Shown piece by piece: positions 26,627-34,819 of a stretch of 48,052 nucleotides of DNA. Location of the stretch: positions 1 to 48,052 of IMG/VR virus record IMGVR_UViG_3300043436_002386. One strand, given 5' to 3'. The DNA is from a virus. Numbering within the stretch: position 1 is the first letter of the stretch; every line of letters begins with the position of its first letter. Below the pieces are notes generated by a model. That model was not told where the DNA came from. It made no database searches and saw nothing but the letters and a program-made list of their open reading frames with translations. Position numbers and translations under genes: made by a program.

Positions 26627-27735
26627 CTGAAGATTTAAAATGGAGCAACTATGACTTTACCAAAATCCCGTTTGACGACATTGTCCGAGTCGGACAACGG
26701 ACACTCTTATATAGAGACATATTTACTGTATCTTGGCTACTTGGCAGATTCTGCAACTACAGATGTAGCTACTGCTGGCCTTATGCAAGATCCGACAGAA
26801 AAGATCATAGACCTACAGAACTATGCCTCAAAACGATTGACGAAATAAAGCGTCAGGCTCGTGCTAACGGTTTTAATAGCTTTCATTTTAGTTTATCTGG
26901 CGGTGAGCCTACCTTTCATCCTGGCTATTTGGATATTCTCGAGTATCTTGCCGATGATGTTCCTAATACTAATTATACTAGTATTCATATGACTTCAAAC
27001 TGCTCACGATCGGTGAGCTGGTTTGAAGATTATGTAGAACGTGCTAAGCCATTTCATCGTGCAAGTATTACTGCTAGTCTGCACACAGAACATTTGAACA
27101 CTGTAGACAAAATGCAAGAGTTTGCAGATAAGCTGATATTGTGCCAGGAGCACGATGTGCAAGTTACAATTAACATGGTTATGGTTCCTGAATGGTTTGA
27201 AAAGGATTGGGACAACGCATTGTTCTTTCACGAGCAGGGTATAAACGTAACGTTAAAGCCTCAAAGCGACCCTACAGCAAGCCGAGTTGTAGATGGATAT
27301 ACTGATGATATGCTTGAACGTTTACACAATGGAATGCCGCAGCGAGCATACACAGAAATAAAACGTAAATGGAACAGCAGGCCAGCAGCAACATTTCAAA
27401 TACCTCCAGGAATGAATGAAAAAATGGATGCTAGTGTTCCTAGTCATTTTCAGGTAGAATTTAAAGATAGTAAGGGCAAAACGTGGTACATAGACCAAGC
27501 TGAACGGTTTAACGCTTTTAATTTTAATAAATTTAAAGGATGGCATTGTAATGCAGGGTATCAAGGAATTATTATTCGAGAACCTGACGGTTCTGTTAAA
27601 CGTTCATATTCCTGCGGAGATGTTCCGTTAGGCAACATAGAAACAGGGTTTAAAATTTTCAATACTCCTATGCCGTGTATTACAGAATCATGTGTAAGCA
27701 GTGCTGACAGTAAAATTCCTAAAAAAAATATATAA
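26623..27735 (+). CDS. Radical SAM/SPASM-type protein
   Basis: The 370-residue protein has C44-x3-C48-x2-C51 (CNYRCSYC), FSLSGGEPTFHPGY and MTSNCSRSVSWF. A C-terminal region WHCNAGYQGIIIREPDG, YSCGDVPLGNIETG and PCITESC is SPASM-like, with the CxAG and LGNI signatures. It belongs with the products at 18506, 23330 and 24493. It begins in an ATGA overlap with the nitroreductase-like gene. Its stop codon is overlapped by a late promoter for the next gene. Confidence 0.84.
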   Translation: MTEDLKWSNYDFTKIPFDDIVRVGQRTLLYRDIFTVSWLLGRFCNYRCSYCWPYARSDRKDHRPTELCLKTIDEIKRQARANGFNSFHFSLSGGEPTFHPGYLDILEYLADDVPNTNYTSIHMTSNCSRSVSWFEDYVERAKPFHRASITASLHTEHLNTVDKMQEFADKLILCQEHDVQVTINMVMVPEWFEKDWDNALFFHEQGINVTLKPQSDPTASRVVDGYTDDMLERLHNGMPQRAYTEIKRKWNSRPAATFQIPPGMNEKMDASVPSHFQVEFKDSKGKTWYIDQAERFNAFNFNKFKGWHCNAGYQGIIIREPDGSVKRSYSCGDVPLGNIETGFKIFNTPMPCITESCVSSADSKIPKKNI

Positions 27736-27738
27736 ATA
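27731..27738 (+). promoter_or_regulatory. Perfect T4-type late promoter TATAAATA
   Basis: TATAAATA matches the T4 late consensus exactly and overlaps the TAA stop (27733-27735) of the radical SAM gene. AAGGAG (27748-27753) and the ATG at 27762 follow at proper distances. This gives the downstream genes a late promoter inside an operon otherwise served by a sigma70-type start. Confidence 0.75.
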
Positions 27739-27761
27739 CTTTAATATAAGGAGATTCTACT

Positions 27762-28418
27762 ATGCACATTACTCATGAAAATATAAAACATGCTATTATT
27801 AAAAGTCAGCACTGCCAACGAAATTGGGATTTATCAAAAGACATTCTAGCCGAAGACATGGATTTGCTTATACATGCAGTTACAAACTGCCCTAGTAAGC
27901 AGAACGTTGCTTACTATAAAGTGCATTTTATTACTAATAGAAACATTATTGAAAGTATCCACTCCTTTACAGATGGATTTACAGTAAATTTTGAAACTGG
28001 AGAAAGTCAAACTAATTCGCAAACATTGGCTAATCTTTTGATTGCGTTTGAACCTATAGATTATTTTAGTCAACCAGATAGTGATATATATCGTAGTGTT
28101 GAAGTTCAAAATTTTAAAGAAAAAACCGCATCTAGTGAAGATAAGTGGGTACTAGATAGAGATCAGCAAGTTGCCATCGGAATTGCAGCAGGATATGCCA
28201 ACCTTGTTTCATCAATACTAGGTTATTCGACAGGATGCTGTTCTTGTTTTGATATTGAAAATGTTTCACGTATATTAAACACTAAAAATGGAGTTAGTCT
28301 TCTAATGGGAGTAGGTGTTAAAGACAGCAATCGTCCTCGTAGAGAACATCATCTTGAACCTAATTTTGTATTTCCTACCAAAAAAAAGCAACCAATAGAA
28401 TTCAATTTGATAAATTAA
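27762..28418 (+). CDS. Nitroreductase family flavoprotein
   Basis: The 218-residue protein has CQRNWDLSKDI, then TNCPSKQNVAYYKVHFI (PSxQN, FMN phosphate contact). It then has SQTLANLLIAFEP, a long helix with IGIAAGYANLVSSILGYSTGCCS, and LLMGVGVKD. Order and size fit the nitroreductase superfamily. It has the strongest ribosome binding site in the area (AAGGAG, 8 nt spacing) and its own late promoter, so expression late in infection is expected, unlike the neighbouring modification genes. The substrate is not known; flavin-dependent reduction or dehydrogenation is typical. Confidence 0.75.
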   Translation: MHITHENIKHAIIKSQHCQRNWDLSKDILAEDMDLLIHAVTNCPSKQNVAYYKVHFITNRNIIESIHSFTDGFTVNFETGESQTNSQTLANLLIAFEPIDYFSQPDSDIYRSVEVQNFKEKTASSEDKWVLDRDQQVAIGIAAGYANLVSSILGYSTGCCSCFDIENVSRILNTKNGVSLLMGVGVKDSNRPRREHHLEPNFVFPTKKKQPIEFNLIN

Positions 28419-28424
28419 TATATA

Positions 28425-29075
28425 ATGAATACATATTTTTTTAATTTTCATAGAATATTCCATCTTGGGGATATAATAGAGTTGCGTCCAAAAATAAATT
28501 GTTCTAAATTACTAGATGATTTGGAAATTTATAAAGATAATTGGTTCCAATATAACCCAAGAAAAAAAATTAAAAGATATGGATTAAGTATTATTAACGA
28601 TACCGGTAAACTGATAAGTGGTCCGGATTTAGACAGCTTGCCGCAGTACAATAACGAACACGGTACAACATTGTCCGAAATTGACTTTAGACAGCCTACT
28701 CCTGTTTTTGATATCGATCAAGTCAAAAATTTACTTACGCCTATGAAAAGTTTTTTATTGCGAACTCATTTTTTAAAACTTCCGCCCGGTGGATACTTTC
28801 CTCCACATAGGGACGAAGCACTAAGAGAAGAATCTGGCAGAGTATTGTCTTTTAGAATCCTATCTCCTATTTATAATACAGATTTTCCTAATGTACAATT
28901 TATGCTTGATAATAATTTTGTGCATTTTAAGCAAGGAAGTTTATATGTTGTTAATACATTTAAATCTCATTCACTTGTTAATATGTCAACGGATGATAGT
29001 ATATGGTTAATAATTAATGCCGTTGTTTCAGATGACGGAGTTGATTTTGTTCACAGCAACATGAGTGTATCTTAA
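28425..29075 (+). CDS. 2OG-Fe(II) oxygenase, aspartyl/asparaginyl-hydroxylase-like
   Basis: The 216-residue protein has FLKLPPGGYFPPHRDEA with HxD ligands and FRILSPIYN and VQFMLDN strands. GSLYVVNTFKSHSLVNMS carries the distal His and is followed by a strand that ends the barrel. The layout matches the cupin-like hydroxylases encoded at 33447 and 32298. It is separated from the nitroreductase gene by 6 nt and shares one base with the next gene (TAATG), so it is likely co-expressed from the late promoter. Confidence 0.7.
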   Translation: MNTYFFNFHRIFHLGDIIELRPKINCSKLLDDLEIYKDNWFQYNPRKKIKRYGLSIINDTGKLISGPDLDSLPQYNNEHGTTLSEIDFRQPTPVFDIDQVKNLLTPMKSFLLRTHFLKLPPGGYFPPHRDEALREESGRVLSFRILSPIYNTDFPNVQFMLDNNFVHFKQGSLYVVNTFKSHSLVNMSTDDSIWLIINAVVSDDGVDFVHSNMSVS

Positions 29076-29716
29076 TGAATAGTTTAACTTATATAAATTT
29101 AACAACATTAAATTTGCCAGAAATTGATATATCAGAACTTAATAATGTAGAGTGGTTTTATGTAAACTTCCAAGGAGCGTTGATGTGTAGTTTATATAAT
29201 ACTAGAATTGAAGGAAATTGGATACAGGATTGGGTATTACCAGAAACTTCAAAAATTAGACAAACTATAGAAACAATTATATTTCCGTTTATAGGAGGAA
29301 AAGGTAACGTAACTGTTATAAAAACTGTACCCGGAGAAGAGTTAAATCATCATATAGACAGTGCAGCAAAGGAATATGGCACAGAACAGTATAAATTTAG
29401 ATGGGTCATTAAAGGAAGAACTGACACGCTGTTTTTCTTTGATGCCAACGAAGAAAAACATTTTATACCAAATATAGATACATATATTATTAACGGTGCT
29501 CATCCTCATGGAATGGAAAATAATGGAACCGATGATAAGTACACCTTATGTATAGGAGCACCATGGAAACCAAATGAACAGTTTTTAACAAATATAGAAT
29601 CGTTTCCAAAAAATTATTTGTCTTTGCCTAAATTAAAAAAAGAATGGACAGATCCTAGAATTGAAGAAAATAAAAAAAATGTTCTAGGCAGCACGTTTTT
29701 GAAAGTAAAGAATTAA
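29075..29716 (+). CDS. 2OG-Fe(II) oxygenase-like protein
   Basis: The 213-residue protein has VIKTVPGEELNHHIDSA (HxD as HID), then RWVIKGRTDTLFFF. IPNIDTYIINGAHPHGMENNG supplies the distal His and DDKYTLCIGAPW ends the sheet. Family-level fit to 2OG-Fe(II) hydroxylases is reasonable, though the Arg for 2-oxoglutarate is not obvious. It is the second of three oxygenase-type genes in a row and lies one base from its downstream neighbour. Confidence 0.6.
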   Translation: MNSLTYINLTTLNLPEIDISELNNVEWFYVNFQGALMCSLYNTRIEGNWIQDWVLPETSKIRQTIETIIFPFIGGKGNVTVIKTVPGEELNHHIDSAAKEYGTEQYKFRWVIKGRTDTLFFFDANEEKHFIPNIDTYIINGAHPHGMENNGTDDKYTLCIGAPWKPNEQFLTNIESFPKNYLSLPKLKKEWTDPRIEENKKNVLGSTFLKVKN

Positions 29717-29717
29717 A

Positions 29718-30407
29718 ATGTCTAAAGAAGAGTTTGTATTTGAAATAGTAAATGAAACTAAGTATCTGTGTGATGAATTTAGGAAAGCATATCTATATCT
29801 GTACGGAATAGATGTTGAAACATTACATAAAAATCATAATGGATTTTTTGTTGACAATGTTAAAGAACCGGACGAACACAATATTGTTTTTGATATCGAA
29901 AGTCTCGATAAAACTCAATTTCCAAATATTAATGCATTTAAAAATACATACATTGGAAAAAATTTAGGAAATGTTGCGTTTTTTACCGAAACTGATACAA
30001 GAAAAGGATATGAGTCGTCGAGACTTTCTTCATTAGACATGCACAAACACGTTACATCATCTGTTATAATAAGTTTTCCTTTAAGTAATTGCAATTATAA
30101 AACAGAAGTCGGATTTCACAAGTTAACTCCTGAAGAGGAATTGCAAACACATTTATGTGAAATTGGAGGCGTTCATTTAACCAATAATCGTTGGTATAAA
30201 GATCCTGATTTTGTTTATAGTAGCATAGATGATACTCCATATCTTTTAAGAGCCGGTGCATGGCACAGTGTGAAAAATTATTCAAACAGCAGACGTATAG
30301 TAAGTGGATGGTATTTTAAACCCGATGTTATTTGGGAAGATCTTCTTGAATTGATTCGTGAGGAAAGAAAAATCTCCCAACTCGATGAACAAATTCCTGC
30401 CCGTTAA
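29718..30407 (+). CDS. 2OG oxygenase-fold protein with altered iron-binding motif
   Basis: The 229-residue protein parallels the product at 6380-6982. SVIISFPLSNCNYKTEVGF corresponds to NAINIPLVNCENSHTLFF there, and LLRAGAWHSVKNYS corresponds to ILRVNIPHGVYNP. The position of the HxD motif reads MHKHV, with His in place of the Asp ligand. It may be an inactive or non-2OG relative, or use a three-His site. The 3' end overlaps the convergent radical SAM gene by 80 nt. Confidence 0.5.
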   Translation: MSKEEFVFEIVNETKYLCDEFRKAYLYLYGIDVETLHKNHNGFFVDNVKEPDEHNIVFDIESLDKTQFPNINAFKNTYIGKNLGNVAFFTETDTRKGYESSRLSSLDMHKHVTSSVIISFPLSNCNYKTEVGFHKLTPEEELQTHLCEIGGVHLTNNRWYKDPDFVYSSIDDTPYLLRAGAWHSVKNYSNSRRIVSGWYFKPDVIWEDLLELIREERKISQLDEQIPAR

Positions 30408-32304
30408 TTTTTCCTCGTTGATATGTAAATGCACTTTGTTTGTTAAAAATATAGGTGTGTCCTCCGGCTGCAAAATATAATGCATCTTTGATTGTTGGCT
30501 CGTATGCAGGAGTTCCTAATTTATATACATTAACATCCCAAACACACAATTCCTTGATTAATTTATTTTCTCTAAAAAATCTAAACCAATTATATTTTGT
30601 TTCAAATGATTTTTTAATAGTTACATTTTTATCTATTAAAATTTCTTTATTAAAATGTAAAACATCATCGAGCTCTTCGACATTAATGTTTTGATTTTTA
30701 ATTAATGACTCTCTAATAATATCATAAATTTCATCTATATTAGAAATTAAAAAAATCCAACTATTTGTGTATCTTTGGAATGGTGCATTTTTATTGTAGT
30801 CGTAATAAAATTCTACATTATCAGATTCTCTTATATCTAAAAACGAATCTAAAAACTTTTGTTTTAAATGAGTATTGCATATTTCTTTAAAAATATTTTC
30901 AAAAAACTCAATAAATCCTATTTGATAGCGAGATTTTAAATATCTCATTATGTACATAGTAATTTTTCCAAACCATAATACTTGCACCATATCTCGTATA
31001 CCACGAATGTATTTCATTTCTTCAAACGACATTGTGTTAGTTGAATTTATCAAATATGTATATTCTACTTCGTCATCATATTTACTTGGACCTTGAGGAA
31101 ATTTTGACCATTTCATTCCATATTTGTCTGATTGATGATCTAACGACATTTCGCTATTTTCTAATAATGCTAATTTGTACATATGTATTTCAAATGGATT
31201 GAAATCTAACAATCTTTCAATTCCATCTAAGTAGCTTTTTTTAGTCTCTAGAGGTAATCCCATAATAATTTCATTATAAAATGGTAATCCCCTAGCACTA
31301 AAATTATCTGCTATCCACTGCATATTACTTAATGTTTTAATATCTTCTCTTTTTATAACAGCATTAGTAGGTGGATGTAATGTTTGAAGACTAAAACTTG
31401 CCCCTGCACGATTTAAATCATGTTTTTCCATGATTTCTGCTATTTCTAAGACTCGTTCTTTGTTGTTTTTGGCATATGTAACATTTGTACTATGTAAAAC
31501 TGCGTCAGGTCTTTTTGTACGTTCTACAATATATTTTGATATTTCAACATCTCGACTAAGTATTCCAAAATTGGCATCAGCAATCATCATTTCTTGTACG
31601 TTATCAACCATCCAGTCAATTTCTTGTTTAATACGCTCGATAGAAAATTTACGAAGCTTTTCTTCTAGTCCCCAATCACAAAATGTACAACTATACGGAC
31701 ACCCTCTATTTGTTTCTAATACACCTTGTATTTCAATTTTATCTTTATATTTTTTTATTATATCGTTGTATATTCCCATTGCACAAGGACTAGGAATATC
31801 TAATTCAGTCTTATGATTTAAATATCTCTTTGTTGTTTGTATTTTTAAATTACTATTTTCGTAGTAAGTAAAACAATCGTCTAGATGCTCATATCCTAAT
31901 TCTTTTCTTATTATATTTTCTAATGCTATTTCACCTTCACTCCAAACATAATAGTCATATTGTGGATTTTCTTTTGAAAATTTAATTAATCTGTCGACAT
32001 TTTGAGGTACGTCATTACCACCGACAATAATTTTACAATTTGGATATTTTTCTTTAATAGCTTTAGTTAATTTATTTGTTCTATTTCTGTTCCACATGTA
32101 CAAAGTACATAAAACAATATCAGGGTCTTTAATATCGTCAAGCAGTTCTAACACTGTATCTTCGGCTCTAATACTAAACCCTGAGAGTTCTAAATTGTTA
32201 AAAATATCCGGTTTTGTACTTAAATATGCCCAGAGTGTTCCTATCGACACTGGAATAGTGGTAATCATAGCACTGCATATTTGTACTCCGTGTATTCTCA
32301 ACAT
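30328..32304 (-). CDS. B12-binding-domain radical SAM protein
   Basis: The 658-residue protein has an N-terminal Rossmann-like domain (KIIVGGNDVPQNVDR; YVWSEGEIALENI) and then LETNRGCPYSCTFCDWG with C202-x3-C206-x2-C209. IADANFGILSRD and FYNEIIMGLPLET are nearly identical in form to segments of the protein at 6982. The cobalamin-binding His motif is not visible. GGAG lies upstream of the ATG. It is the last gene of the leftward accessory operon and overlaps the oxygenase-fold gene on the opposite strand by 80 nt. Methylation or rearrangement chemistry is typical of the class. Confidence 0.83.
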   Translation of the reverse strand: MLRIHGVQICSAMITTIPVSIGTLWAYLSTKPDIFNNLELSGFSIRAEDTVLELLDDIKDPDIVLCTLYMWNRNRTNKLTKAIKEKYPNCKIIVGGNDVPQNVDRLIKFSKENPQYDYYVWSEGEIALENIIRKELGYEHLDDCFTYYENSNLKIQTTKRYLNHKTELDIPSPCAMGIYNDIIKKYKDKIEIQGVLETNRGCPYSCTFCDWGLEEKLRKFSIERIKQEIDWMVDNVQEMMIADANFGILSRDVEISKYIVERTKRPDAVLHSTNVTYAKNNKERVLEIAEIMEKHDLNRAGASFSLQTLHPPTNAVIKREDIKTLSNMQWIADNFSARGLPFYNEIIMGLPLETKKSYLDGIERLLDFNPFEIHMYKLALLENSEMSLDHQSDKYGMKWSKFPQGPSKYDDEVEYTYLINSTNTMSFEEMKYIRGIRDMVQVLWFGKITMYIMRYLKSRYQIGFIEFFENIFKEICNTHLKQKFLDSFLDIRESDNVEFYYDYNKNAPFQRYTNSWIFLISNIDEIYDIIRESLIKNQNINVEELDDVLHFNKEILIDKNVTIKKSFETKYNWFRFFRENKLIKELCVWDVNVYKLGTPAYEPTIKDALYFAAGGHTYIFNKQSAFTYQRGKINGQEFVHRVGRFFFPHESIQEDLPK

Positions 32305-32846
32305 TTAAAAAATTCTCCGTTTATATACTTATTATATACTTCCGAAAACGATTCTTTGATATCAAATTGTAGACTATACCTGGATTGATTTTTAGTAGTA
32401 ACTGCGTGCAAGTGTTTAGCATTAAAAACAAGCATCGAATCACTATAGTCAACACTAAAATAATAACTAGTATCTTCGTCTTTATAGAAATCGATAGGAC
32501 CGTATTCTTCGAATGTAAAAATAGGAAATAATATTGCAGTTGCCCGTTCTTTATCTCTGTGTATTGTAGGACCGTGATTAGCAGGAAATTTTACTAATTG
32601 TGTAGTTTTATAATCGAGATAATCAAAATTTAATTGCTCTCTAATTGTTTTTATAGGTTCCATGTCTTGGAGATCAGGATAGTATCTGTAACTTACTGCG
32701 GTAAAGTTGTTTATGGTGTATTTGTTTGTATCCCACCAGTGCGGAATATGTCCATCCCATCGATTTTCTCTATCTAAGTTATAGCATATATCTGCTAATT
32801 TCTGCCTATCATAATCGATTTTCACTTTAAAATAAATATCATTCAT
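32298..32846 (-). CDS. 2OG-Fe(II) oxygenase-like protein
   Basis: The 182-residue protein contains KFPANHGPTIHRDKERA (HxD as HRD), ILFPIFTFEEYGPIDFY, and DSMLVFNAKHLHAVTTKN with the distal His. SRYSLQFDIKESF includes the Arg expected to bind 2-oxoglutarate. It is compact like other phage oxygenases of this kind. It overlaps the GNAT gene by 8 nt and the radical SAM gene by 7 nt. Confidence 0.68.
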   Translation of the reverse strand: MNDIYFKVKIDYDRQKLADICYNLDRENRWDGHIPHWWDTNKYTINNFTAVSYRYYPDLQDMEPIKTIREQLNFDYLDYKTTQLVKFPANHGPTIHRDKERATAILFPIFTFEEYGPIDFYKDEDTSYYFSVDYSDSMLVFNAKHLHAVTTKNQSRYSLQFDIKESFSEVYNKYINGEFFKC

Positions 32847-33450
32847 TAAGTAATGTATCCTTTATGTTTCCGTTATGATTGTACCAAAAAGCACATTTTT
32901 TTGGCATCCAAACATAGTTTTCATTTTGTAAGTCAATATAGTACACGTATTGATAAAACTTATTATGTGGATTTTCATTTACTTTAAATAGCCATCTATA
33001 ATCCGTTTTAACTTGCTTATACCAACTAGACTCAAAATATTGTTTCGAATCAGGATCTGTCATACGTTTTTTATGTTGATATAACGCATTTAACGGCGTG
33101 TTATGTATATCGTGTGTCCAATAGAGTATTTTAAAATTCTTTTGTTTTGCCCATTCGATTTGATACGGTAACATTTTAAATCCGCAATGGCTATGACGAT
33201 ATTTTTTTAATATATGATAACGACAGATTCTAACAGCAATATCAGGATCATCTGTGTAATGACTTTTTTCAGCAACGCTTATACTTGCTAGTTCTGAATT
33301 AATATAAGCACACCAAATTTTACCATCAATGGCTTCGGGGTTGAATTTATCACTTTTTAAACTATCGTTGCCTTCTTTTATAGTCTGGCGTCTAAAAGAT
33401 TCTAATTCACCCCGATTGCTTTCGGCGTATTCTTCAATTACAACATTCAT
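32839..33450 (-). CDS. GNAT-like acyltransferase family protein
   Basis: The 203-residue protein has WCAYINSELASISVAEKS, then VRICRYHILKKYRHSHCGFKMLPYQIEWAK. KILYWTHDIHNTPLNALYQHKKRM completes the pattern. The YRhsxxG segment is a fair match to the acetyl-CoA loop (RxxGxG/A) of GNAT enzymes, and the following helix and NxxAxxxY-like region also fit. It is a distant relative of the protein at 929-1537. It lies between two 2OG oxygenase genes and shares a 4-nt overlap with the upstream one. N-acylation of an amino group made by the adjacent aminotransferase would be a logical step, but this is inference. Confidence 0.6.
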   Translation of the reverse strand: MNVVIEEYAESNRGELESFRRQTIKEGNDSLKSDKFNPEAIDGKIWCAYINSELASISVAEKSHYTDDPDIAVRICRYHILKKYRHSHCGFKMLPYQIEWAKQKNFKILYWTHDIHNTPLNALYQHKKRMTDPDSKQYFESSWYKQVKTDYRWLFKVNENPHNKFYQYVYYIDLQNENYVWMPKKCAFWYNHNGNIKDTLLNE

Positions 33451-34061
33451 AAATTTAATAAATCGTCTTGCCCGTCTAAACTAAACATAAGTGCTATCCT
33501 AGGTTTGTCGCTCATGTTTACTACTGCATGAGGATATGCAATATTTAGGAAATACGCATTACCTGGTTCGAGATTGTATGCTTCTAACTTGTCGTCACGT
33601 CTAAACAAGTTTACTACATTGCGATCAGTATATATAGGACAAATGCATCGAACAGCATAGGTAACATCATAATCTACGTGAAACGGTATTACTTTACCTG
33701 GAGCAAGTTTTGTTATGCGTACTCTACTAGCTTTTGCTTTTAGTTGAGTTACAACATGTTCGAAGTAACTATCGGTATATTCTTGTGTTGGAACATTATA
33801 CAAGTGTTCTTCTCGTCTGCGAAGTCTTTCTTTAATACTAGCTTCGTAAGGAAGTATTTCGCTAGGGGTTGTTAGATTTATTTGTTCAAAATTGTCATAT
33901 ACTTGTTCGACCAATTTCATGTGATTATCACACAGCATTGGATTTGCTGTACGCACATCAACAAATTTTTCAGCCAGTGCGTCACACTCTTTTTGTAAAC
34001 GTTCAAGATCAATTTCTAAATTGAAATTCATAATGGTAGGTAATTGATGTTTTTTTAACAT
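33447..34061 (-). CDS. 2OG-Fe(II) oxygenase, aspartyl/asparaginyl-hydroxylase-like
   Basis: The 204-residue protein has RITKLAPGKVIPFHVDYD (HxD as HVD), VRCICPIYTDRNVVNLF, and LEPGNAYFLNIAYPHAVVN with the distal His. SDKPRIALMFSLDG has the Arg. This is one of the clearest oxygenases in the window. AGGAG lies 7 nt before the ATG at 34061. It overlaps the aminotransferase gene by 7 nt. Confidence 0.75.
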   Translation of the reverse strand: MLKKHQLPTIMNFNLEIDLERLQKECDALAEKFVDVRTANPMLCDNHMKLVEQVYDNFEQINLTTPSEILPYEASIKERLRRREEHLYNVPTQEYTDSYFEHVVTQLKAKASRVRITKLAPGKVIPFHVDYDVTYAVRCICPIYTDRNVVNLFRRDDKLEAYNLEPGNAYFLNIAYPHAVVNMSDKPRIALMFSLDGQDDLLNL

Positions 34062-34819
34062 TTATAGACTCCTGCAAGACATATACGAGCTATGTCATCT
34101 TTTCTTCTAAATTTACTATAGTCACTATTTTTTGTAGTTGCTAACCAAACGCTATCGCTTGGTATAAAATTCATTTCTTCACATACTTTTCTTTGTTTAT
34201 TATACAATGACTTATAAACAAAGTCAATATCAAATTTACTTATGATACTTTCTGCTACTTGATGAGCAAAATAGTTATAATACTTTGCACTATGTATTAA
34301 TGCTTCTTGCTTTTCGTCCGGCGTTCTGCAAAAAAACCAACCTGTTCTAATATTACTAATACCAAAACTTTTACTTAAACTATAGAATACATACTGCACA
34401 TTATCGGGCAATGCAATTTTTTGAATTCTAGTACTTCCTACGTATGCTAGATCTAATGCAACCGGGCTATCGGTTTTTACAGTTTTAAAATTACCATCTA
34501 TAGCACTAGGTATACTTTGATATATTATAGTAGGGTGCATTCTTCCATTAATGTTATCTATCCATTGGTATTCACCCGGTTCTCTCCAAATATTATACTT
34601 GCTAGTTCCACTCCACCAGTTTAAACCTTCTGTAATTCCGTTCATAGGATACACATTAAAATTTGTCAAATCGACGATAGGTTTAAGCCAATCAATGATA
34701 TTTGTTTTATAGTGCATAACACTATCGTATGTAGGTGTTATACTACTAATGTGTACCTGAACTTCAGGTAAGATGTTAGTCCTTACTGCTAAACTTTGGT
34801 TTAATAAAAAATCTTTCAA
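34055..34819 (-). CDS. PLP-dependent aminotransferase-like protein (fold type I)
   Basis: The 254-residue product starts with TTG at 34819, with AGGA about 8 nt upstream, and overlaps the desaturase gene by 44 nt. It has YPMNGITEGLNWW, VALDLAYVGSTR with the PLP-pairing Asp, and FYSLSKSFGISNIRTGWFF with the SxSK Schiff-base lysine and following Arg. The ending DIARICLAGVY fits the C-terminal Arg segment. It is much shorter than usual class I aminotransferases (about 380-400), as is its relative at 19393. It may aminate a keto-sugar or keto acid. Confidence 0.7.
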   Translation of the reverse strand: MKDFLLNQSLAVRTNILPEVQVHISSITPTYDSVMHYKTNIIDWLKPIVDLTNFNVYPMNGITEGLNWWSGTSKYNIWREPGEYQWIDNINGRMHPTIIYQSIPSAIDGNFKTVKTDSPVALDLAYVGSTRIQKIALPDNVQYVFYSLSKSFGISNIRTGWFFCRTPDEKQEALIHSAKYYNYFAHQVAESIISKFDIDFVYKSLYNKQRKVCEEMNFIPSDSVWLATTKNSDYSKFRRKDDIARICLAGVYKC

